The translations under genes were made by a program, and so were the position numbers. Positions 12,378 to 24,300 of a stretch of DNA of 64,000 nucleotides are shown here, in pieces. This stretch comes from Rhyacichthys aspro (Eukaryota; Chordata; Actinopteri; Gobiiformes; Rhyacichthyidae): NCBI GenBank assembly GCA_036850595.1, contig CM072154.1, positions 16,561,330-16,625,329 on the forward strand, written 5' to 3'. Under the pieces are notes generated by a model. The model had not been told where the DNA came from, did not search any database, and saw only the letters and a program-made list of their open reading frames with translations. The stretch's first letter is position 1; each line of letters starts with the position of its first letter.

Positions 12378-15300
12378 CTAAAAATAGACAGAAAGAGAAG
12401 GCATAAATGATTGACTCATTCCAAATGTGTACATGAAATGAAATATTTACGAAATCCTTGCTTCACAGAATTGTAATACGTCACAATGTGGACATTTCAT
12501 ATTGATTAAGATTTATACAGATGTTCATATAGAGAACAATGAGTAATGCTATAAGCAAAACAAACTGCTGATTTCATAACAATAATCAGAGCATTTACCG
12601 TTAGATCAGCTCCCCTGTGCTTCTTGTGTCTACTGAGGAGTGGGTTAGGCTTCCCGGCCATGCCATCCCGGTGCCTTCGACTTGATATGTGCTAAAGACA
12701 AACAAACATTTGAAGTAAAACAAGTTGAGCTGGGTTATTGTAATTGCTGCCTCACATTAGCAAGACAAGTTTCAAAATATGTCATGGAAGCAAAAAATAT
12801 GATCTAATAATCCTGACCCCAGATCTAGTTACACAAAGGCATAGCTTGAGTAGTCGATGACCTACCTGTTTAAGTTGCAGTTCTGAGTTGACCCGCACAT
12901 TGCAGATCTCACAGTGGAAGGTTCGTTCCTGAGTGTTGGGGTCCACCGGCCCCCCTCCCTGTTCCCCACTGGGCTTGGGGCCCAGGCGCGGATACGCCTT
13001 GATAGGGCCCAGCCCGCTCCGTGCTTCCAGGATGGTTTTGTGTTTGGTACCTTACACACACACAGACACACACAGGTCAGCAATGCTATTAACCAAGATG
13101 AAATTACATATTGGAAGGCTAATAGAATGAAGTAAAACGGTGGAGATGAACCACTATTTATAACCCCGGGCATGCTGCTTCCATCTGTCTGGGCTAAATT
13201 GAACCTGCACTGCATTATTCAGAAACCCACAACAACAATCGGGTGAAAGAACAAATGTGACTTATATCAAGATAAAAATATGAAAAAGATGAACTACTGG
13301 CTGCATTCCATAAAAATGACCACATATGCACACCATGCATAGTATGATGCCATAAAAGCTGCAGTGTTTCATTATCACCACTAGAGGGCTGCAGTCAGAC
13401 AGTAGTAAAAAAGAAAAATGGTCTCTAATTAAAACCATTTTTACTGGTAATATTACCACCAGTATATCATGTTTCGCTCACCATTTTTTCTTGAACTAAA
13501 TGATATCACCATATTTGCCAATATAGGATCTAAATATAAAGTACTAAACTGTATGTACATTTTTACTTTACTAAATAACTGAGTATTGCATTGATTGGTT
13601 AAACACAATGATACATAGGCATAGAGGACAAACTAAATGAAAAAAAATTGTAAAACATAGACACAAGGATTGGGCCCAGATGCATTAAAGAAGTATAAAA
13701 AAATAGCCACCTCGTCTCCATTTCATAGACTGTAAACTGTAGCATCCCACTGTTATTAGCTATGACTTTGACCTGTCCTTTTAAACAGAGTTAAAGTTAC
13801 TTTAGACAACAGGATTGTTGCTGTTGAGAGTGAGAGGGGCTCAATAGGGAGAAGGGGGCTGAAATGATTGATTTCACTTGTGTCCAGAAACGTGCTCTTT
13901 GGGTGTCTGCTTTCGCTTTTGTTCTATTTTAGTCTGACAATTCAAGGCCCGGAGGATTTTTTGCCTTTGAATAGTTGACTCATAGTATAAACCAATTCAG
14001 AAGAAAAAGAATCTAACACAACAAAATAAGCAAGAGATTGCTGCATAAATAATAAATACACATCTCTCCAGTCTTTCTGTGTTTGAGTGCCACGCATACT
14101 GCTCATGTCTCAATGTCTGCACGGCATATGTTTTTATTTTTGAACCCCGCTAACATGCACAGTTTGTTTTGGGAATGAGGATACAGTGATTACTTCCAGA
14201 TCATTTTCTTCATTGAGTTTCAACTTCCGGCAAGCAGACAGCTATCTGTGACCTGGGATTGTTTAAGATCCATGACACTTCATGTGTTGAGACTGTCCTT
14301 ACATGTGCACACACATAAAAACATCCTGGTAAGCAGATGCAACATCATTGTGTGGTTGTTGATGATAAACCACTGGTAAAATCAATATGAGGCCTGATTT
14401 ATAGAAACCTGGCAGACATTAATCGAATTGTTATGGTGGCGCTGATTACACTTTATATGAGATTGACTGATTTTTCTTCTCTGCTTATATGTCTGGCAGC
14501 ATTCATGGAAATTTAGCCTTCCTTTGCTTTATTTCAATTACTTCTTCAGTGTCAGAGAAAACGCTGCCAGCTTCTCTTTATATGTGACAGGGAGCTATGT
14601 AAAGAGTGGAGGTCCCAGTGATACAATCTGTTCTTACAGGGCAAACACACACAGCGCTGGCAGAGCACAAAGGATTAGAGCAGGGCAGGAACCAGCCCCT
14701 CGGGGACATTCACAGCCCTGTTAAAGTGTCATCATGTGTGAAAGCAGTCTGACTGAATTTTGGAAGCAGTACCATTTTTGTGGTGAGCTTGCCCAAGTGC
14801 AAACCTATTTTCCTGCTTTAAGACATGTAAAATTTCCATCAAATAAATGTTTCCAAAACAATATTTTTCAATGTGAAGGATACATGTTTGGGAGGACACT
14901 TGCCAGGAAAAAGAAAGCAGAAGTGAGCCCAATGCAATGCAAAAAATAATAAAAAAATAAATAAAAATACAGTAAAGCTAAACAAGAGAATTAAGTTCAA
15001 TCAAAAATAATTACACCTGACTTAAAGCTGCTGACTGGCTTAACTCCACTGGACTCGAGTGACTTCTTTGTTAGGAATGTGGAGCAATGTGGAGCTCTGT
15101 TGATCTGTTAAGTCCATAAGCCTTCGATATAATCTGAACGTTTACTGCTAACAATGCTAACAAGGGAAAGACTGACCGTTTTAGGGGTAAAAAAAAAAGT
15201 TTGTTTAAAGATGTAAACTCAGTGCTTATAACAGTGCTTTTATCAAGAACAGCAAGTATGACCACTTCTCACCGTTTTTAGGTCCATTTAACTGGCTGTC

Positions 15301-18300
15301 AGTGCATTATATAATTGATTTCAAGATACTTTTATTTACTTTAAAATGTTTAAATGGTCTTGCTCCATCCTATCTGTCTGATCTGAACCATCATTGCAGT
15401 AAGTCCCTTCACATGCTCTCAGGTCACTGTGCACTTTCTGTCATTGCTCCAAAACTCTGGAATGAGCTACCTTTAGCCATTAGACGTGCCCATTCACTGC
15501 CTGTTTTTAAATCACTTTTAAAGACGCACTTTTTCTCTGTGGCTTTTAACTCAGAGTAAGTCCTGGTCATTTATTATTTCTCCATTGTTTTAACTCTTGG
15601 TTTTAGTTCTTTTGTGCTTTTAACTTGAGTTATTTATTAATTGTGTGGTTTTATGTTGTTGTTTTTTTTGTCTTCTACACATTTATGACATTGTGTTTGC
15701 ATTGTACTATGTTTTGAATTTTGTCTCTCTTATTTATTTTATTGCTTGGATACAGCACTTTAGCTGACTGCACAGTTTTAAAGGTGCTTTGGTATGGTAT
15801 GCTTACGCTACATACGCGTATAGTCGGCATTAAAACAATTAGAGAAAAAATGTTGGTAGGATCCGGTTTTTCAGGTGCAGCACTTCAGGAGGTGATAGTA
15901 TGGATGGTGGTGGTATCTTACTCATGAATTCAGAACACTGCATCTCTGAATTATTGAAGTTTAACACACACCAGGCTCCTTTGTACCTTTTTGCTGTTTG
16001 CTGCTTATAACAAGACGCACAACAGTTTTTTCGTCCTGTTGTTGCGGGGGGTTTATGGTACAAAGGTTTTGCTGTGTTCAAGTGTCTTGGCAGGTGAGAC
16101 CAGTGAAACCAAGAAGAGCACTGTGTTACAAAGTTCAGTCCTGTCAGTGTCAAACAGATCAGTTATCTGCTGATCAGTGTTCGTCTCAGTGCCCTTTGGA
16201 GCTCAGCACTCAACCTCTGACACTTTTTTAATCAAATGCCACGGCTGCAGAGCTAAGAGGAGCATCATTCCAGTTGTTGTTTATGGTTCGGCTGCAACTG
16301 TGTGGAGTCGGTCCAAGAGGAGCTGCGTTTAATTATACTGTAAAACAAGCAACGATCTAAGCACACAGTAGCTCTGCGCATTTTAGCAAAGCTATTTGAA
16401 ATGTGAGGAAAAAAATGTGAGGGTAAACTTTCCAGACTTAAATAAATCTTTCTATCATCTGCTGTTTAGGTCTGTCAAGAGCCATCAAAAACTCTCGGCA
16501 CCAAAACAACATCTGGCAGTTGCTACTCTACAGTTTGCAACATGGATATTACTTGGTCAGATTCCTCTGGCAAACAGGAAACCATTTGCAGTGAAAACAA
16601 CAATAGTGCAGCCAGACAGGAATTCACTTTATTTCTATAGATTTAGTTGAAAAATGTGACATACAATTATTGATATACCCACCTTTATTATGAGCCTCCA
16701 GTTGTGACAAAGAGTTGACGGCCACTTTGCAGAGAGAGCAGTAGAGCAGCTTCTTGGCCTTGTCCTCCTCTGTCTCTGGGCTGGATGTCCCGCTGGGGGC
16801 CGGGGGGCCGGACAGGGGCTGCTCAGAGATGGAGCCGCCGCTGTTCACGCCGCAGCCAGGGGAGGACGAGGTGGGTGGCATGAGGGGCGGAGTGGGGGTG
16901 GACTGCATGGGGCAGACCGGGAGCACAGGGGAGTCCAGAGGCGGAGTGGGCGGGTCACTCAGAGGAGGTAGAGGCCCCGGGGCCAGCAGGGGCCCGTTTA
17001 TCTGTGACACGGGATGTGTTTCATCTGGAAAGACAAGAAATAACAGGATAAATGTCAAATAAAAATAGTAATATGTTTGAAAAGTACATGAGTTATAAAT
17101 GTTTTACTATTGGCTTTAATGTGTGTTCTATAAAAATATGTCTTTACCACTCCCAAATAAATGTGGAAAGCTCAGTCTGCAGACAAACCAACATAAAACC
17201 TTCAGTTCCCATTGCACATGCTATAATTGGTTAAAACAAGCTCATTTTATTGAATTCACTCTCCATATGCCATGGTGGGAGTGTATGTTTAATATGTTTG
17301 AGGCTTTTGAAGTGTTGAATGTGATCTTTCATTGATGTGGTCTTATCTTATTAAAATGTCTCTAACACAGCCAAAAGGAAACTGTGGGCACATTGACATG
17401 GCTCCTTCTCACACACCTGTTGTTTTCAGCTGGGGTCGAAACAAAATGCCCCCCGCTTTGTCACAGGGCATTACAAAAAGTCCAAAGTAAATATCATTAG
17501 CAGCGTGCTCTCACAGTTGTCTCACTTTTCAATGCCATTAGCCCTGGTCGGTTTCTCATTGCGTTTACATGTTATTTTTTTTAATCAGGGTATGTATGTT
17601 TATACATCCATTTGCACACACATGTTTCTGGTCAGCCACTCCCATACGCAATGGCTTTGGTATTCCCTAAGCAGTGGGTGTTGCCTGAATAAAGACACCC
17701 TAAATTTGGGTGGGATATCCAGAACTCCCTTCATACGGAGGGAGCAGGCCTGTTTCAAAACCCTGAAGGATGGAGCACTGAGGGCAGACCATGGAAAGCC
17801 CCACTGGATTATTGTATTAGAGGGAAAGCACTCAATCTTTCTGGGAAGAAAACAAATATTGACATTAACTGCTCAATTTCCTTTTATGGATTCCCATAAG
17901 CTTCCCAATTGTGTCACATGATAGTCCATAAGGGATGTGATACTTTTGATATAAAATTTCACTGTAAAATGCTTGTCTTTCATGAGAGATGACGGCAGAT
18001 TTCCTGTAGCTGCTCTATTGCATCATCTCAGAGTGAGATGCCATTTGAATGCTTTCCGTTCCATTGCTTTCCAAGATCTAGATTTGGTCTCCATATTGGA
18101 AGGTTCCACTTGCATAGCTGCTGTCAGACAGATGGCGTTTTTTTTTTTAAGAAAAAGAAATAATATTTCTGACAGTGAAGAGTCTATAAACTGGGCTGGG
18201 ATCAAAGTACTCTGTGAGGCAAAGAACTCTTTGGAGAGATTTGCAGCTCTTAATGTGTCTAGGTATTTTGCCAAGACGCAGACTGAGCTAGTTAGGTTCT

Positions 18301-21300
18301 TTATTATTTTGTGAATAGTGAAAAAGGCAGAAATAGTATAGTATAGGCTTCAGTCTTGACTGCCCACACACAGACATGTAAACATACATGACTTACCATA
18401 CCAGGAAACAATATCCCTGGAGTACACATGTGGTTTGAGTTTAACTAAGGAGAAATAGACATAGTAAGGGGTTTTAAGATGCATGAGGGCCTGGAGGTGT
18501 GCCATTGCAAACCATCACATAAAGTTAGAGTTCACCTCACAGCAGAGAGAGTATCTCCTCCATTCAACACTGTTTGAACAAGTTCGGTTTGCGGCAAGTC
18601 ACCTCTGTGCCTCCTCTGTTAATTTACTCAGTCTCAGCTCCACACAATCAGAAATCTCACTCAAGTAGTTCTTTTTGTTATATTTACTGACCCAAACGAA
18701 AAGAACGAAAGCTTCAGTCTAGTATCTCATAGAAGCAGAGACAAATTTTTAAAGTCTTCCCTGATTGCCCTGAATATAGTGAGCCTCAGGTACTTGACTC
18801 TCCTGAACGGTGGGATATGCTCTAATTAAACATTGATAAGGCAGTTAGCTGACCTTCCTCCATGCTCATTGGCCTCACAGCCCAACAGAGAGGCGCATTA
18901 TTCAGTGGGAGAGGTCAGTGGTAAGAGATAACTTATTCCAGATGCTTCACAGCCCGGGGTGTCCACGTCGCCTTAATCCCCTTCAGGAAATGAAGGCAAT
19001 GTGCAGTATCGCATGTGCTCTGTGGGGAGAAGGTTTCTTCTTGAAGGTGTGGGACCAGAATCATTCAAAGCCAGTTCAAAATGGATGCTGGATGTATTTA
19101 ATATAACAACAATGCCTTCTAGTAGTATGACACAACACTGCTGTGAATTTCTGAAAGGCTCCCTGGTCGGCTACCATGGTTTGATTGTCAGGATATTACT
19201 CCTTAAAAATAGTTGAAAACACTGTATGGGACATGTATCATAAGTAGTTACTGAGGCAGGTCTATTGAGAGAAATTAAATAAACAGTATAAGGTATACAA
19301 AGATGTAAACAAATGAATGCATTATAATTTCACTTTATGTACAGTATGAGAACTTATGCCAATCAATATAAGGTATTATATTGACTGTGAGCTTCACAGC
19401 AAACTGTGCAGGTTGTCTTTGGGGGGTGTAAAAACTTTAAATTAGTGCACTCAGCTGAACCTAAAAATATAAGTGGCCCCACAAGGGCCAAGCAGGACTG
19501 TTGGTTTTAGTGGTCTTAAATGGATGAAGCTGGAGGCAGTAGATGTAATCACTCTGCTACATGTGGAGCATAATGTACTGGGCTTGGTTCCTCTTCATTC
19601 AAAACATCAATTATAAATGTGGCGATGTAAACTGAGGTATGAAATATTTTATGTTAAAAGCCATAAATGCCAGTTCACTAAAAATACTGGGAGGCGTACA
19701 TTTCATAACTGTGTTGCTAAAGTAGGTTGTGTCAGTGCTGAGGGGATATTCGTGATTCCAAGTAAAGGTAGCTCAAGCAGGATTTGCCTGTCTGCCATCA
19801 GTGCCTCTAATGCCTGATCTTAATCATTAACAAGCTGAGAAACCCAATGCTAGGCTTACAAGAGCTGAGACTCATCCATAATGCAGTTGGGTGTCTTTTA
19901 CTCAGTCTGGCCTGCTTTAAACCCAACGTCAAGAAAAATCCTAATTATAGTCTTAGAACGTCATTACTTAAGAACTTCAGATAAAAAAATCTTTTCAAAA
20001 TCTTTTAAATTTCAATATAGTCAACAAATACAGACCGAGTTAAAAGGCATATCAGCTCTGTGTAACTCAATCCTAAAGTCACAGAGCAGCCGTGAAACCC
20101 AAGCCCTCACATGAAAGTCATCGGTTTAATTGACCTTGGGTGTGTGTAGGTCTCGGTGTTTGTGGGGGCTATAGAGCACCATAATATCAGAGTGGTTTTA
20201 ACAGACCCTCCATTAGACTATCATACAGCACAGGGATAAAGAGGAGGGGTAATAGGGAGGAGACAAGAAGAGCACAGTTTCTCTAAGTAAACAGCTGCTT
20301 CAACATCTCCCGAAGGCTCAGCCAAACCCTTGGCTCAACAAGCCATATCCCTCAAAGCCACGGGCCTCCTCTTTAGGGGCAACGCTGACCACAGACACTT
20401 TGAGGGCTGTAAAATCCATGGACTATTGTGATAATGGTAAGTCTGACTGACAAACAGCATTCACACTGTATGCCCTCACTGACCAGCAATCATTTATTAT
20501 TTACATTTATGGTCAACCCTCATGACAGTATTAGAATGACTGATCAAACACACTGACATAATTACTGACATTAAATAGCGAATAAGTGTGGGAATGTGGT
20601 GCAGCTTGTTCAATGAAGTTCAGTATACCTCCAGTCTCTTGCTCAGCTATACACAAGCTTTTACTTTCTTTATTCTAATTAATGGCCACGCATCTATGTT
20701 TTGAAAGTTTGAATGTCGTCATGTTTGCATTTCAGACAATAAGAAATAAGCTCTAGTACAGTGGTATATCAAATGGTTTTCAAATAAAAAAAGCAAAACA
20801 AAACTTGACCATTCCCTTCAGTGAACTTCAACAACAAACGGTTCTCTGTGTTGTATAGAGTTGCACTGTGGGAAATCTTCCACATCATTCCATTTTAAGG
20901 CCTTGTTACATGGTACAGTGTCTTTTTGTAACTAGCTGCCCTATAGTGGCCTCTGTGAGACTGTCCAAACCTCAGTTCATCCTCCAGACACTGTTTTTCC
21001 CAGTTGGGGCCACACACAGCTGCCGCTCCCACAGAACTGTCCCCATACCACAAACGGACACATCCACACAAGCAGTCAGGCAAAGAAACCATGAAGAGAT
21101 GGGCTCCAGGGTCACGAGAATGAGGCTTGGAAGGAAAACAGCATTCTTTCGCATGTTTCTACTTTCAGATCTCAATCATGTCAGGCTTGTTTTGGCTCTG
21201 AAAGTTCACTCTAATCATGACTCGATGCTGGGGAAAGGGGAGTAACGGTGGGCAAAACCTTGATTTGAAAAGAAAGGTTAAAATGTGTGAAAAGCTGTGA

Positions 21301-24300
21301 CCCTTGCTCTGTGTGTTGTTACATGTTGGCCTTTATTAGGTTTGTTTCATCCCTTTGCCCTCCTGTCAACTACAGAAACCTCTGTAAATGTCACAGAAAA
21401 CATGGTCCTGCAATTCATTGGCTTCTTTTTTTGACCAAAGGATTGAGCGGTGACTCTGAGAGAATGGAAAATCACAGGAGGAGGAAGGAGAAGGGCAGAG
21501 GCACAACACTACGACACCAAAGCTCTTAAACAGCTAGAAATAGGAAGATGAGCCAGAGAGACAACAGACAGCAAAGCCAATGACATGCTGCTAAAGAAAG
21601 AACATGTGATTATGCCCTGAGCAACTAATAAATAATCCATCAACGGAGAATTACTTTTTGATTAAAGTCAGATCTGCTGTCCCTTTGAGTATATCCAAAA
21701 TCCTCTTCTTAAATAGTGTTATCTTTATCTTGCATTGGGCATTTGCTCTTTATGAGGCTTAATGAAAACCATACAATTTTATACCATTGATGAAGATATA
21801 CTTCAAATAACTGGCTGGGGGCCCAATAAAATCTCACCTCTGGCTGTGGGCCTATGCTTTTGACATGCCTGCTTTGGATGAATTCAACTTGTGTGACGGA
21901 GGGACACACACATAAACACATAAACATCAGTGTGGGGTTCCTTGAAAACTTGCCATTCACCTGCTCTGAGGCTAAATGGATACTAAACCAGCCGTACATT
22001 GTTGAGGTGAACAACGCATTGCTGTGGCCAAGCTGGATTAATGACTAGGATTGTTTCAATGTGCTGCAATAATAATACCATCAACCTGTCAGTCAGTACG
22101 GGAGACACAGGACGCCGGGTTTATACTGCAGATAAGGCTAGATTAATTAAAGAGCACATTTAGTGTCTTTTAAAGCCAGTGGAAAACGAATTATCTGACC
22201 TCACAATCTGTCTTGAATTTTAAATAGTTGCTCTGTTGGCTTTGAGCAGACACTTCAAGAAAATCTACACGATTGACACAAGCAGGAATGACTTGTAATG
22301 AAGTAAATCAGTCACTAGTAGGTGCAGTGAATACATATAACAATGTTAAATCCACTCAAAGGGAGAGTTTGATTTTTGGCTCCAACCAGTGAATTTTAAA
22401 CTCCTCTGTTTTCATTTTAGCTCAGTTTCCTTTCAGTCATCTGATAATCATCTGTTTTCATCAAGCATTTGCCAGAAAGTGTAGCAGGCCCCAACTCATG
22501 TCTCTCAATTTTATGCGTTCAGGATAAAATAAATTACTTTATCTGTGTCTCATTATAATCCTCAAAAGTCCAGTACAATGTAATGACTTATGCCTGCCTC
22601 TTAAAATGTTCTCATATATTGTGAAATTGTAAAAATATCCTCTATTCTTACACTGTCACTGTTGTAACTGCCATTGTTTTTCTGAGTTTGAAGCTATAGT
22701 TAATGGAAAGTGCTTTTGTTTACCAGAGAGCTTGCTGGAGCCACTTATGACCACACAAAGGACTTGATATGTTTCTGAGAAATGCTCCAAAACAATAATT
22801 AGATGTGTTTGTTTTTCTTGCATTTTTTTCTCTTCTGTGCTTGCATTTTTCTCCATGTTTGTACTGTATTCTTCAGAAAAAGTTTTCTCTTGTGTTTGCT
22901 TCCAGGGAGCCCTCACCTGGTTTGCTGGGCTCACTGTCGGGGGTGATGCTTTGGGCTCCGGGCGGCGATGGGGAGGAGGTGGGGGGCACAGTAGGAGGCT
23001 TGTCCCCGTCTTGAGGACGACTCTTGGAGGTCTCGATGCCTTTGACTCTCCTGGCGTGACGGTTCCCTTTGTAATGTGCTTCTGCCTGACTCTAGAGGGA
23101 CACATGAAAAGCAACACCAAAGGCACCAGGTGAATAAAACATTGAAGGCTGTAGGTCTCAGAGTCACGCACACACACACACATTTGCATGTCATTATGAC
23201 AGCATGTTATTCAATATACACAGGGGACTAGAGACATAGACAGCAGGCAGGTTGGCAGTGGATAGAAGGGTGGATTACAAGTATAGATGCAATGATGTAA
23301 TACTGGAGACATTCAAGAACCAAACCAGACTCTCCTTTCTGTCTCTCTGCATTTTTCTTTTGTTTCTAGTATAGCATGTCAGCCTCATTACATTTGATGC
23401 ATGGTTTTGTCAATAAGTAAATATATTTATCAATGTGTTCACATAGAGCAGTTGCAGTGTAAACCCAGACATTGTGGCTGCAGCGTTCATTATTAGAGCC
23501 ACATTGACTGACATGCCAGTGAGAGTTGAACTTGAGGTCAGTGGGATGCCATAACTTTTAGCATGAGAAACCCTGGGCCCCATTCTGACCTGCCTTCAAA
23601 ACATACAAACAGTATTATTACAGTGCAGGGATTACACCATGTAAACAATTGGCCTTAACACCGTAATGATACCATGCTGGCAAAAGCCTGACAAAAATAA
23701 TTCATGGCAAAGATCTCAATTGGGATGTGAAGTGCATTCCAACAAAGAGAAATGCTGCAGAGATATGCTGCAGAAGCTAATGCAGATAATCTTCAAAAGG
23801 AAAGCGTGCTACTGCACTGTAAAAAATTTCACTGTAAAATTACAGTAAATTATTGGTTAATAATTGCATTACTTTCACAGCAATTCGCTGTAAATATTTT
23901 CACAACAATTTACCGTAATTAATTCACAGTACTTTACTGTAATTATTCCACAGTAATTTACAATAAAACAACAACACTTTACTGTAAATTCATGGTTGCC
24001 ATGCCCAAGGAATTACCGTGATATAGCAGTAATTAGCTGTGGACTTACTGTAAACTAATGTGAAATAAATACAGTAAATTGCTGTGAAAACATTTACGTT
24101 GAATTACTGTAAAAGTAATGCAATTATTAACCAATAATTTACTGTAAATTTACAATTTAATAAACAGCGTAACATATTTTTAAATCCATTTGTTAATTGT
24201 AATTTTACTGCACCCTCTCACTTTATGCTCAAAAAAGAAAACAGAACAAAATGATGATTTGTTTTCACTTTTTAATCAAGCTTACGATAAGTGCAAAGTG

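Larger units (their letters stand above)
13051..16682 (-). other. znf385a intron 5
   Basis: This 3.6-kb intron holds the TG repeat at its 3' end, the CTCF-like motif at 13378 and the L2-like fragment at 15.2-15.8 kb. The rest is unremarkable AT-rich sequence. Confidence 0.9.

Noticed and set aside
16754..17062. Gly-rich plus-strand open frame over exon 5
   Set aside because: It is the reverse of the proline-rich linker codons of znf385a; the minus-strand reading has the zinc-finger signature and correct splice sites.
22656..23189. Minus-strand open frame of 177 codons across exon 4
   Set aside because: It is read in the wrong frame. The exon frame begins SQAEAHYKG at 23091 and completes finger 1.
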